Of a stretch of 64,000 nucleotides of DNA, positions 8,788 through 17,490 are shown piece by piece. The DNA comes from an uncultured Bacilli bacterium (GTDB lineage: Bacteria > Bacillota_I > Bacilli_A > RF39 > UBA660): NCBI GenBank assembly GCA_934162665.1, contig CAKPJN010000001.1, positions 124,001 through 188,000 of the forward strand, written 5' to 3'. The notes beneath the pieces were generated by a model. It was not told the origin of the DNA, did no database searches, and saw only the letters and a list, made by a program, of their open reading frames with translations. A program made the position numbers and the translations under genes. Each line of letters begins with the position of its first letter. Within the stretch, counting starts at the first letter, position 1.

Positions 8788-10236
8788 ATGAAGAAATTAA
8801 ACGAACTATATCCTTCTGTTAATAGTGATGTAGAAATAAAGTCAATTAAAATTAATTCTAAAGAAATAGAAGCTGGAGATTTATTTGTATGTACAATGGG
8901 TGTTAATGCAGATAGACATGATTTTATTGATGAAGCAATAGAAAATGGTGCGAGCGCAATTGTTGTTAGTCGTGATGGGATAAAAAAGAGTGTTCCTGTT
9001 ATTAAGGTTTCTGATACAAATGAAGAACTTTTAAAATTATGTGCAAGTTTTTATGATCATCCTGATAAAAAACTTAAGATTATTGGTATTACTGGTACTG
9101 ATGGTAAAACTTCAACTGCTACTATTATTCAGACTTTGATAGGTGATGAGCTATGTGGGTATGTTGGTACTAATGGTAGAAGCTGCAAAGACTTTAAAGG
9201 AGATAACCCTAATACTACTCCTGATGTTCATTTATTATATAAATACTTTAAAGAGTTTATTGATTTTGGATGTAAATATGTTTCTATGGAAGCAAGTAGT
9301 GAGGCTTTCTTTAGAGGAAGACTTAAGGATTTAGAATTTGATATTGCGACATTTACTAATATTACTTCGGAGCATTTAAATATTCATGGTAGTTATGAAA
9401 ATTATATAGAGTCAAAATTAAATTTATTTAGACAAACTAAGAAAGATGGATATTGTATTTTAAATAAAGATGATAAACTTTACGAAAGAGTAAAAGATGC
9501 ATGTAATGGAAAAGTTGTTAGTTATGGAATGGATAATTCTAATACATTACAAATATTGGAATATACAGTTATGCCTACACATACTTTAATTAAGTTTAAA
9601 TATGAAGATGAAATTTATGATATAGATAGTCCATTATTAGGGGATTTTAACGTATCAAATCTTGCGGCAGGAATGCTTTCATGTTTATGTTTAGGGTTTA
9701 AGATGGAGGAGATAATTCCTAGAATAAAATATATTAAAGTTGATGGAAGACTTGAACTTTTAGATACTAAAACCCCTTATTATGTTATGGTAGATTATGC
9801 TCATACTCCAAATGGTATTTCTAGACTTTTAAATTTTGTACATACACTAGATATTAATCGTTCTATTGTAGTAATTGGACAAGCAGGAGAAAGAGATTAT
9901 TTAAAAAGACCGCAAGTAGGTAATGTAGTTGTTAATAACGCTAGTTATGCTATATTTACATATGAAGATCCTAGAAGTGAAGATCCTAAAGATATATGTG
10001 ATGATATAATTAAAGAATTAAAAGTTGATCATGATAATTATGAGATAGTGATTGATAGACGTGAAGCAATTCAAAAAGCAGTAGATATGGCTTCTGATAA
10101 AGATATGGTTTTAATACTTGGTAAAGGTAATGAAACATATCAAAAATTAAAAAATGAGACTATTTATTTTAATGATATTGAAGAAGCTTATAAAGCAGTA
10201 AAAGTTAGACAAGATAGAGAAAAAGTTACTAATTAA
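8788..10236 (+). CDS. murE: UDP-MurNAc-tripeptide synthetase MurE
   Basis: The Mur ligase that adds the third stem-peptide residue. The ATP loop GITGTDGKTSTA is near residue 97, the central-domain segment YVSMEASSEA follows, and the C-terminal domain has VVDYAHTPNG-type residues at DYAHTPNG. The substrate-specifying motif reads YEDPRSEDP where diaminopimelate enzymes have DNPRSEDP: the arginine is kept but the asparagine is aspartate. meso-DAP is therefore the better guess for the third residue, but not proven. TATAAT lies at 8763-8768 and the SD is AAGGTGAT. Confidence 0.92.
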   Translation: MKKLNELYPSVNSDVEIKSIKINSKEIEAGDLFVCTMGVNADRHDFIDEAIENGASAIVVSRDGIKKSVPVIKVSDTNEELLKLCASFYDHPDKKLKIIGITGTDGKTSTATIIQTLIGDELCGYVGTNGRSCKDFKGDNPNTTPDVHLLYKYFKEFIDFGCKYVSMEASSEAFFRGRLKDLEFDIATFTNITSEHLNIHGSYENYIESKLNLFRQTKKDGYCILNKDDKLYERVKDACNGKVVSYGMDNSNTLQILEYTVMPTHTLIKFKYEDEIYDIDSPLLGDFNVSNLAAGMLSCLCLGFKMEEIIPRIKYIKVDGRLELLDTKTPYYVMVDYAHTPNGISRLLNFVHTLDINRSIVVIGQAGERDYLKRPQVGNVVVNNASYAIFTYEDPRSEDPKDICDDIIKELKVDHDNYEIVIDRREAIQKAVDMASDKDMVLILGKGNETYQKLKNETIYFNDIEEAYKAVKVRQDREKVTN

Positions 10237-10327
10237 TTTAATACTATGAGAATTGTTATTCTTGTAGTTTTTTTCTTTTCAGAAATAGCTTTTTATGGTA
10301 ATATATGTTTATTTGTGAGGTGAATAA

Positions 10328-10981
10328 ATGGAAACAATATTAGAAAATAAGGATTTTTGTAAAAGGTGTGGTGGGTATTGTTGCAAAAAATGTGGATGTG
10401 ATTATTGGCCAAGTGATTTTTCTGATTTATCAATTAATGGGTTAACTAATATATTAGCAGAAGGAAATATATCGATAGTTGCTGCTTTAGAATTTGAAAG
10501 ATTAGCTAATGATAAATTAGTTATTGTTCCATTTCTTTATTTAAGAGCTAGAAATGTAGATAAAGATATAATTGATTTAATTTCAATAAAAAATACTTGT
10601 AGTATGTTAAGAGATGATGGATGTTTTTATTCTTATAAAGATAGACCTAGTGGTGGTGTGAATTTAATACCTGGTGAGGATAGAACTAAATGTCATCCTA
10701 AGGAATCATCTATGGAGCATATGAAAGAGTGGGAAAGTTATCAAAAAGTTTTGAGTAGAATAGTTAAGCGCTATTGTGGTGTTAGTGTTGATGTTAAAAT
10801 TCACGAAGATATAGAAAACTTATTTTACGATTATTTGATGGGGGAAACAGAAAAAGCTGCAATAGAAGAAAAAATGGATGTTGAAAATTTGATTCTTCTT
10901 TTATTAGAGGTATGTCCTGAAGAATTTAAAAAAGCCAGTATGAGATGTAGGAGGGATCAAGTTGTTAATGTTAAAAGATAA
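10328..10981 (+). CDS. YkgJ-like cysteine cluster protein
   Basis: A 217-residue soluble protein with an N-terminal cluster CKRCGGYCCKKCGC (residues 11-24) and further cysteines around residues 96-103 and 121. This spacing matches the zinc/iron-chelating YkgJ-like family, whose function is not settled. The SD is GTGAGGTG 6 bases before the ATG. Its neighbours (murE upstream, VanZ downstream) are separated by promoter-sized gaps and give no clear clue. Confidence 0.6.
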   Translation: METILENKDFCKRCGGYCCKKCGCDYWPSDFSDLSINGLTNILAEGNISIVAALEFERLANDKLVIVPFLYLRARNVDKDIIDLISIKNTCSMLRDDGCFYSYKDRPSGGVNLIPGEDRTKCHPKESSMEHMKEWESYQKVLSRIVKRYCGVSVDVKIHEDIENLFYDYLMGETEKAAIEEKMDVENLILLLLEVCPEEFKKASMRCRRDQVVNVKR

Positions 10982-11046
10982 GTGTTAATTAATTAAAAGT
11001 AATTTAATTTTTTTGATAATTATGTTATATTTAATACGGTGGTAAT

Positions 11047-11520
11047 ATGGTTAGAAAGATAATTAAATTAATATTAGTTATAAGTTGTATGATAGTAATT
11101 TTCTGTTTTTCTAATGATAATTCAGAAAAATCTACTAAGAAGAGTGATGGTGTTATTATTAAAAGTACTGAACTTTTTTTAAATAGAAAATTAAATAATG
11201 AAGAAAAGAAATTAGTTATTCAAAAATTAGTACTTCCAGTTAGAAAAGGTGCTCATTTTACGATTTATTTTATTTTAGGTATCTTAGTATTTAGTTTATT
11301 AAAAGAGTATAGATTAGTTAACTTAAGGACATTAGTAATAACAGTTGGTATTTGTTTTTTATATGCTTGTAGTGATGAGGTTCATCAGTTGTTTATTTCA
11401 GGTAGAAGTGCTAGTGTTATTGATGTTTTTATTGATACTTTAGGTTCTATGAGTGGTTCGTTTATATATCTTTTTATTATTAATTTGTGTTTAAAGAAAG
11501 GAAAATGTAATTATGAATAA
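11047..11520 (+). CDS. VanZ family membrane protein
   Basis: A 157-residue protein with four hydrophobic segments. The family signature is visible: FCFSNDNSEKS after the first helix, RKGAHFTIYFILG in the second, and the SDEVHQLFISGRSASVIDVFID stretch before the fourth (positions about 113-134). VanZ proteins are of unclear biochemistry; the founder gives mild teicoplanin resistance. The 3' end overlaps the flippase start by 8 bases, so the two are translationally coupled, which suggests an envelope role. Confidence 0.85.
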   Translation: MVRKIIKLILVISCMIVIFCFSNDNSEKSTKKSDGVIIKSTELFLNRKLNNEEKKLVIQKLVLPVRKGAHFTIYFILGILVFSLLKEYRLVNLRTLVITVGICFLYACSDEVHQLFISGRSASVIDVFIDTLGSMSGSFIYLFIINLCLKKGKCNYE

Positions 11521-12925
11521 GAAAAAACAGTTAGCTAAAAATACAATAATTATTTTTATTGGTAAAGTGTGTACACAATTAATTTCTTTCTTTTTATTAC
11601 CTTTATATACAGGATATTTATCTACTAAAGAATATGGTATAGTTGATTTAATTCAAACTTATGTTACGTTATTAGTACCAATTATTACTTTAGAATTAGA
11701 GATGAGTATTTTTAGATATTTGGTAGATGCTAGAGATGATTCAAAAGAGACAAAAAAACTTATAAGTAATAATTTCTTTATTTTAGGAGTTGGATTAACT
11801 TTATTTAGTATTTTATATATTATAGTTACTAGTTTCTTTAAAGTTAATTTTAGATGGTTGATACTTATAGATATAATTGTCTGTACAATGTCTGGTAACT
11901 TTTTACAAGTAGCAAGAGGGTTTGGAAAAACAGTTGATTATGCAATAAGTTGTATTATTACTGGTATTAGTACTATTCTTTGTAATATTTTCTTAATAGT
12001 ATTTTTACATATGGGTGCAGAGGGAATGATTGTTTCTATGGCTGTTGCTAATGGTATGTGTTCTTTGTACTTGTTTATTAGATTAAAGCTATATAAGAAG
12101 ATCAATTTTAAATTAGTAGATAAAAAGTTAATAAAAAGTATGAATAAGTATTCTATTCCATTAATACCTAATGGTATTAGTTGGTGGATTGTTAATGTGT
12201 CAGATAGAACAATTATTTCTTATGTTTTAGGGGCAGCAGCAAATGGATTATACGCTGTTAGTAATAAGTTTCCAACAATTCTTTCTAGTTTGCTTGGAAT
12301 CTTTAATTTAAGTTGGAGTGAAAGTGCAGCTTTACATATTAATAGTTCAGATAGAGATAGGTTTTTTTCAGATATATCTAATACAGTAACAAAGTTATTT
12401 ACTTCGTTGGGAGTGGGAATGATTGCTTGTATGCCATTTGTATTTCCTATTTTAGTTAATAGTAAATATAATGAGGCATATAACTATATTCCGATATTAA
12501 TACTAGGCGCTATTTTTAATGTTGTGATTTGCTTATATAGTGCAGTTTATATCGCTAAAAAGATGACAAAAAAAGTTGCCTCTACGTCTATTATTGGGGC
12601 TATTATAAATATTTTGATAAATGTAGTGCTTATCAAATATATTGGTCTTTATGCCGCAAGTATTTCAACTACTGTTTCTTATCTTGTAATGATGATATAT
12701 AGACATTTTGATTTAAAAAAATATGTTAACATTAAATTTGAGAAAGGATTAATAATTAAATCTTTATTAATTTATAGTTTTTCTATTTCATTATATTATG
12801 TTAATAATATTTATTTAAATATTTTAAATTTAGTAATTGCTATCATTTATGCTTTTATCTTTAATAAGAATTTTTTATTGGATATTAAGAATGTTGTTTT
12901 AAAAAAATTTAAACATAGTGTCTAA
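11513..12925 (+). CDS. Polysaccharide flippase, MOP superfamily (Wzx-like)
   Basis: A 470-residue polytopic protein with 12-14 predicted helices and the N-terminal KNTIIIFIGKVCTQLISFF stretch typical of the polysaccharide-transport branch of the MATE/MOP flippase superfamily. Such proteins move lipid-linked sugars across the membrane. No polysaccharide cluster surrounds it, only the overlapping VanZ gene, so the cargo is unknown. A terminator follows at 12954. Confidence 0.8.
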   Translation: MNKKKQLAKNTIIIFIGKVCTQLISFFLLPLYTGYLSTKEYGIVDLIQTYVTLLVPIITLELEMSIFRYLVDARDDSKETKKLISNNFFILGVGLTLFSILYIIVTSFFKVNFRWLILIDIIVCTMSGNFLQVARGFGKTVDYAISCIITGISTILCNIFLIVFLHMGAEGMIVSMAVANGMCSLYLFIRLKLYKKINFKLVDKKLIKSMNKYSIPLIPNGISWWIVNVSDRTIISYVLGAAANGLYAVSNKFPTILSSLLGIFNLSWSESAALHINSSDRDRFFSDISNTVTKLFTSLGVGMIACMPFVFPILVNSKYNEAYNYIPILILGAIFNVVICLYSAVYIAKKMTKKVASTSIIGAIINILINVVLIKYIGLYAASISTTVSYLVMMIYRHFDLKKYVNIKFEKGLIIKSLLIYSFSISLYYVNNIYLNILNLVIAIIYAFIFNKNFLLDIKNVVLKKFKHSV

Positions 12926-12953
12926 TAGTGTTATGAATTATTAATTAGTATTT

Positions 12954-12988
12954 AAATTCTAGTCTTTTAAAGATTAGAATTTTTATTT
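12954..12988 (+). terminator. Rho-independent terminator after flippase
   Basis: AAATTCTA pairs with TAGAATTT and TCTTT with AAAGA inside one hairpin (12954-12983), followed by a T-rich tail. Confidence 0.75.
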
Positions 12989-13034
12989 TAATTATATGTC
13001 GAAGTTTGTCATATATTTAGTTAGAGGTGGATAT

Positions 13035-13736
13035 ATGTTTTTTAATATTTTTGAGCTTTTTGGTCATTTGTTTTCTTTTACGGCATCTTACTCAAATGAA
13101 GTTTTTCCTGATCCATTAGATAAGGATGAAGAACAGGAATGTATAAGAAAAAAGTTACTTGGTGATAAGGATGCTAGAAATAAACTTATTGAACATAATT
13201 TAAGATTAGTTGCTCATATTGTAAAAAAATTTGATAATAGTTTTGTTGATTCTGATGATTTAATTAGTATTGGAACAATAGGACTTATTAAGGGAGTTGA
13301 TACTTTTTCTAATGATAAAGGAGTAAAAATAACTACTTATTGTGCTCGTTGTATAGAAAATGAGATTTTAATGTATTTTAGATCAAATAATAAATTTAAT
13401 AAAAATATTTCTATTAATGAAGCGGTTGGTTTTGATAAAGATGGTAATGAGATAGCTATTATGGATGTTTTACGAACTCCTAAACCAGATTTTTTAGAAG
13501 ATATTAATATAAAAGATAATATTAAATTATTAAATGATTATATTAAGGTATTAACACCCAGAGAAAGGGAAATACTAATTAGGAGATATGGATTAAATAA
13601 TAATCCTGAACAAACTCAAAAAGTAATAGCTAAAGAGATGAAGATATCTAGGAGTTATGTTTCTAGAATTGAAAAAAGAGCTCTTACTAAGATACTTAGA
13701 GAGTTTATAAGAAATAATCAATATGATATAAATTAA
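13035..13736 (+). CDS. sigK: Sporulation sigma factor SigK (pro-sigma-K)
   Basis: The 233-residue product matches sigma-K along its length. A hydrophobic N-terminus (residues 1-20) corresponds to the pro-sequence that is cleaved by SpoIVFB in the mother cell, followed by FPDPL..DEE. Region 2 contains HNLRLVAHIVKKF, DLISIGTIGLIK and TYCARCIENEILM; region 4 ends in ISRSYVSRIEKRALTK. The AGAGGTGG site supports ATG 13035 over the upstream in-frame ATG at 12996. The reading frame is continuous, with no skin-type interruption. It implies a sporulation programme, present or ancestral. Confidence 0.93.
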   Translation: MFFNIFELFGHLFSFTASYSNEVFPDPLDKDEEQECIRKKLLGDKDARNKLIEHNLRLVAHIVKKFDNSFVDSDDLISIGTIGLIKGVDTFSNDKGVKITTYCARCIENEILMYFRSNNKFNKNISINEAVGFDKDGNEIAIMDVLRTPKPDFLEDINIKDNIKLLNDYIKVLTPREREILIRRYGLNNNPEQTQKVIAKEMKISRSYVSRIEKRALTKILREFIRNNQYDIN

Positions 13737-13740
13737 TAGC

Positions 13741-13769
13741 TAGACACTTTATTTAATTGTAGGTATAAT
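13741..13769 (+). promoter_or_regulatory. Probable promoter of the deacetylase gene
   Basis: TAGACA at 13741-13746 and TATAAT at 13764-13769, spaced by 17 bases, begin a few bases after the sigK stop. Confidence 0.5.
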
Positions 13770-13790
13770 AGTAATTGTGAGAGTGATTGT

Positions 13791-15257
13791 ATGAGTAATG
13801 TTTTTAGAAAAAAGCATATTAAAAAGCGATGCAAACAAGATAAATTTAGAAATATATTTTTTAATAAAGAAAAGTTTATTATTAAAACTTCAGTTATTGC
13901 GACTATTGTTTTTGTATTTTTCTTGTGTATTTATAATCAGTTTTTTATGCCTAGAATTGATTTAAAAGGTAAAAACTTTGTTCAAATTAATTATAAAGAA
14001 AAATATATAGAACCTGGATATAAGGCAGCTTATTTAGACCGTGATATAACTGATAAAGTAAGTGTTAAGGGAAAAGTTAATTCTAATAAATTAGGAAAAT
14101 ATACTATTACATATGTAGTAAAGGAAAAGTTTTTAAAAAAAGAAATTAAAAGGATTGTAGAAGTTAAAGATAAAAGTGCTCCTAATATTGAGCTTGTTGG
14201 TGATAGTTCATATTATGTTTGTCCTAAAGGTGATTATAAAGAAGTAGGTTATAAGGCTATTGATAATTATGATGGTGATATTACAAAAAAGGTAAAAGTT
14301 GATAAGAAAGATAATACTATTTATTATAGTGTTAGTGATAGTTCTGGAAATACTCGTAGGATATCTAGAAAATTAATTCATAAAGATAAGAAGCTGCCAG
14401 AGATTACGCTTAATGGTGGCAATATAGTGTACTTTTTTGTTGGTGATAAGTATGAGGATTTAGGGTTTAAGGCTATCGATAATTGTGATGGTGATATTAC
14501 AAGTAAAGTTAAGATAAGTGGTGAGGTTGATACTAGTTCTGCTAATACTTTTACTATAAAGTATAGTGTTAGTGACAGTTCTTCTAATAAAACTACTGTT
14601 TCTAGAAAAGTAGTTGTTAGTGAACATGGTCGTAATGGTAGTATTTATTTAACTTTTGATGATGGACCTAAAGCTGGTACGACGGACGCTATTTTAGATA
14701 TTTTAAAAGAAGAAAATGTTAAAGCTACTTTCTTTGTTACTAATAGTGGACCGGATTATTTAATTCAAAGAGCTTATAATGAAGGGCATACAATTGCACT
14801 ACATACAGCAAGCCATAATTACTCTTTATTGTATTCTTCAACTGATAATTATTTTAATGATTTATATTCTGTTCAAACTAGGGTTAAAAATCTAACTGGG
14901 TATGAGTCTAAAATTATTAGATTCCCAGGTGGATCTAGTAATACCATTAGTAGACGTTATGCAAATGGTATTATGTCTACATTGACAAAAGAGGTTGTAA
15001 ATAGAGGCTTTAAGTATTATGATTGGAATATATCTAGTGGAGATGCTGAAGCAGGAGTTCATACAGCAGATGAGATTTATAATAATGTTATTTCACGACT
15101 TTCATTGGATAGAGTAAATATGGTATTGATGCATGATATTAAACCATATACAAGAGATTCTTTAAAAAGAATCATTCAATATGGGAAAAGTAATGGTTAT
15201 ACATTTGAAGCAATTTCTGATAATACAGAAATGATTACGCAAAGAGTTAATAATTAG
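13791..15257 (+). CDS. Membrane-anchored polysaccharide deacetylase with Ig-like (DUF5011) repeats
   Basis: A 488-residue protein: basic N-terminus, one membrane segment at about residues 30-50, three tandem domains of about 75 residues each with the DUF5011 pattern (EPGYKA / EVGYKAIDNYDGDIT / DLGFKAIDNCDGDIT), then a C-terminal NodB domain. The NodB motifs are intact: TFDDGP, HTASHNY for metal binding, RFPGGSS, and a terminal HDIK. It probably removes acetyl groups from peptidoglycan or another surface glycan outside the cell. The position after sigK may be coincidental, since it has its own promoter. Confidence 0.85.
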   Translation: MSNVFRKKHIKKRCKQDKFRNIFFNKEKFIIKTSVIATIVFVFFLCIYNQFFMPRIDLKGKNFVQINYKEKYIEPGYKAAYLDRDITDKVSVKGKVNSNKLGKYTITYVVKEKFLKKEIKRIVEVKDKSAPNIELVGDSSYYVCPKGDYKEVGYKAIDNYDGDITKKVKVDKKDNTIYYSVSDSSGNTRRISRKLIHKDKKLPEITLNGGNIVYFFVGDKYEDLGFKAIDNCDGDITSKVKISGEVDTSSANTFTIKYSVSDSSSNKTTVSRKVVVSEHGRNGSIYLTFDDGPKAGTTDAILDILKEENVKATFFVTNSGPDYLIQRAYNEGHTIALHTASHNYSLLYSSTDNYFNDLYSVQTRVKNLTGYESKIIRFPGGSSNTISRRYANGIMSTLTKEVVNRGFKYYDWNISSGDAEAGVHTADEIYNNVISRLSLDRVNMVLMHDIKPYTRDSLKRIIQYGKSNGYTFEAISDNTEMITQRVNN

Positions 15258-15300
15258 ACTTTATTTATTATGAGTGATATAATTATTGAGGTGATTAGTT

Positions 15301-15816
15301 GTGATTTTTAAACCTACTATGTATAAGAAAAGTATATTTGAAATTAATTATGATAAATTAAAACAAATGGGAGTTAAGTGTCTTATATTTGATCTTGATA
15401 ATACCTTAGGTACTATTGATTGTCTTGAATGTCCCATTGAAACTAAAAAATTAATAAAAACACTGCAGAAAGATTTTAAGATATTTATTATTTCTAATAA
15501 TAATAGAAAAAGAATTGAACCTTATGTGGAACAGTTAGAAGTAGAAGGAGTAAATAATGCTTTAAAACCAAGTTGTAGAGGACTTCGTAAAATTAGAAAA
15601 AAATATGGGTTTAAAAAAGATGAAATGGTTATGATTGGAGATCAAATTGTTACTGATATTTTGTCTGGAAATAAATTTGGTATTATAACTATATTAGTTG
15701 ATCCTTTAGGTAAAAAAGATTTAAAAATTACAGGACTTAATAGATATTTAGAAAATAAGATTGTAAAGAGTTATTCAAAGAAAAAGAAGTTTGAGAGAGG
15801 TAATTATTATGAATAA
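15301..15816 (+). CDS. yqeG: HAD-family phosphatase YqeG
   Basis: A 171-residue subclass IIIA HAD phosphatase. Motif I is FDLDNTLGT, motif II is IISNNN and motif III is IGDQIVTDI, all with the needed aspartates and threonine. It starts with GTG preceded by GAGGTGATTA. The pairing with yqeH, by an 8-base overlap, is conserved in Bacillota and suggests a linked role around ribosome assembly, although the substrate of YqeG is not known. Confidence 0.88.
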   Translation: MIFKPTMYKKSIFEINYDKLKQMGVKCLIFDLDNTLGTIDCLECPIETKKLIKTLQKDFKIFIISNNNRKRIEPYVEQLEVEGVNNALKPSCRGLRKIRKKYGFKKDEMVMIGDQIVTDILSGNKFGIITILVDPLGKKDLKITGLNRYLENKIVKSYSKKKKFERGNYYE

Positions 15817-16810
15817 TAAAAAATGTCTTGGATGTGGAGTTTTACTTCAGGATGAGAATGTATTACAAGATGGATATACAACAAGTTTAGATAATGATAT
15901 TTGTCAAAGATGTTTTAGAATGAAAAATTATGGAGAATATAAAAAAGTAGTTAAATCCAATGAAGAATATTTAGATATTTTAAGAGGAGTTGGAGAAACT
16001 AAAGATTTAGTTTTATATATTACAGATTTATTAAATTTGGAAAAAAATATTGAAACGATTAGAGATTATATTCCAAATAAAATGATTTTAGTTTTAAATA
16101 AAAAGGATGTTTTGCCAAAATCAGTTAAAGAAGAAAAATTAATTAAATATTTAAATGATACTGACGCTAATTTTGAAGAAATAATTGTAGTATCTGTAGA
16201 GAAAAATTATAATATAGATTATTTATTAAAAAGAATTAAGTTTTATCAAACTACTAAGAATGTTTATGTAGTAGGACATACTAATGCAGGAAAATCTACA
16301 TTGATTAATAAACTAATTAAAAATTATTCAGATAATACTCAAGAATTAACAATGTCACCTTTACCATCTACTACTTTAAATACTGTTTCTATTGAAATTA
16401 ATGATCATTTAACATTAATTGATACTCCAGGGCTTGTTGATTCGGGAGCTATTACAAATTATGTAGGGGGAAAAATGGCAAAAAAAATAAGTCCTAAAAA
16501 AGAGATTAAGCCTAAGACTTATCAGATAAAAAAAGGACAAAGTATTATTGTAGAAGATTTTTTAAGAGTTGATTATGTTGAGGGTGAAAGAAATAGTTTT
16601 ACTGTATATATGTCTAATGATTTAAAGATAAAGAGACTTTTAAATACTAAGTCTATACTTAATGATTTAAGTAAAAATACATATGATGTTAAATATAATG
16701 AGGATTTAGTTATTAAAGGACTTGGGTTTATTAAGATGGTTAGTAAATGTAAGATTGATGTATATATAAATAAAGATGTTGAGACTTTCTTAAGAAAATC
16801 ACTTATTTAA
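15809..16810 (+). CDS. yqeH: Ribosome biogenesis GTPase YqeH
   Basis: A circularly permuted GTPase needed for 30S subunit assembly. The N-terminal zinc finger has CLGCG and CQRCFRMKNYGEY; the permuted order of G motifs is visible, with NKKD first, then the P-loop GHTNAGKST and later DTPGLVDSG. The C-terminal domain follows. AGAGAGG upstream of ATG 15809 sets the start; an upstream in-frame start lies inside yqeG and has no ribosome binding site. The usual followers aroE, yqeI and nadD are not here. Confidence 0.93.
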   Translation: MNNKKCLGCGVLLQDENVLQDGYTTSLDNDICQRCFRMKNYGEYKKVVKSNEEYLDILRGVGETKDLVLYITDLLNLEKNIETIRDYIPNKMILVLNKKDVLPKSVKEEKLIKYLNDTDANFEEIIVVSVEKNYNIDYLLKRIKFYQTTKNVYVVGHTNAGKSTLINKLIKNYSDNTQELTMSPLPSTTLNTVSIEINDHLTLIDTPGLVDSGAITNYVGGKMAKKISPKKEIKPKTYQIKKGQSIIVEDFLRVDYVEGERNSFTVYMSNDLKIKRLLNTKSILNDLSKNTYDVKYNEDLVIKGLGFIKMVSKCKIDVYINKDVETFLRKSLI

Positions 16811-16830
16811 TAGTTTATAATAATTATTAT

Positions 16831-16865
16831 TGCACTATATCAAATGTAATAGTGCATTTTTATTG
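16831..16865 (+). terminator. Terminator after yqeH
   Basis: TGCACTAT (16831-16838) pairs with ATAGTGCA (16848-16855), followed by TTTTTATT. Confidence 0.8.
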
Positions 16866-16891
16866 ACAAATTATTTTATAAACTTTAGAAT
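16863..16891 (+). promoter_or_regulatory. Consensus promoter for the 65-residue gene
   Basis: A perfect TTGACA (16863-16868) and TAGAAT (16886-16891) at 17-base spacing directly follow the yqeH terminator. Confidence 0.75.
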
Positions 16892-16918
16892 AAATATTTA
16901 AAAAGGAGTTATATTAAT

Positions 16919-17116
16919 ATGTTGGATAAAGATTTTTTATTAATAGAGGTTTCTGATTCTATTAATAAAAAAGAAGATGTTACTGAGTATGTTAAAACTA
17001 GTATTTCAGAAATTAAAGAAGATTATGATATTAATTCTCAATATGAGAGGAATGTTTTAATTGATAATGGTATTAATGAGCTTTTCTTAAAATATTTAGA
17101 GTTTTTAGGGTTATAA
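16919..17116 (+). CDS. Small acidic protein of unknown function
   Basis: A 65-residue acidic protein with no recognised domain. It has a strong promoter (16863-16891) and a clear AAAAGGAGTT ribosome binding site, so it is likely real. It has no membrane segment. Downstream lies a frameshifted reading frame and then dnaG. It may be the first gene of the dnaG operon or a remnant of a larger gene; neither can be decided from the sequence. Confidence 0.55.
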   Translation: MLDKDFLLIEVSDSINKKEDVTEYVKTSISEIKEDYDINSQYERNVLIDNGINELFLKYLEFLGL

Positions 17117-17131
17117 AAGAGTAGAGTTGAT

Positions 17132-17463
17132 TTGATATTTTCACGTTATTTATTAAGAAATATTAAACGACAATTAAATGTTGATTCCTTGTTTCTTAAA
17201 TTTCATAATAAATTATTAGATATTATAGGTGAAAATAATTATATTGATATATATATAAATTATCTAAATTTGTTAATAATAATTATTTGTTAAATTCTTA
17301 TTTTATTGCGAATGGTATTAATAGAGTTCATTATAGATTATATGGTACATATATATTTGATAATTTTAAAGATGCATGCAATAATAAGGAGGAGTTTTTA
17401 GAGTTTTTTAATTTTAAATGTCAAGAATTAGCTTCTTCTAAAGTTTATAAAAAAGTGTTATAA
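17132..17463 (+). pseudogene. Frameshifted small gene upstream of dnaG
   Basis: A frame starting LIFSRYLLRNIKRQLNVDSL at TTG 17132 stops at 17293. The adjacent frame continues the same style of protein from about 17275 (FVNNNYLLNSYFIANGIN) to TAA at 17461-17463. Joining the frames across the TAATAATAATTATT run at 17272-17287 gives one protein of about 110 residues. The break is therefore a frameshift, either a true mutation, a sequencing slip in a short repeat, or programmed. The product is not recognised. Confidence 0.5.
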
Positions 17464-17490
17464 TATTATTGTTTGAATGGAAGTGGTATT

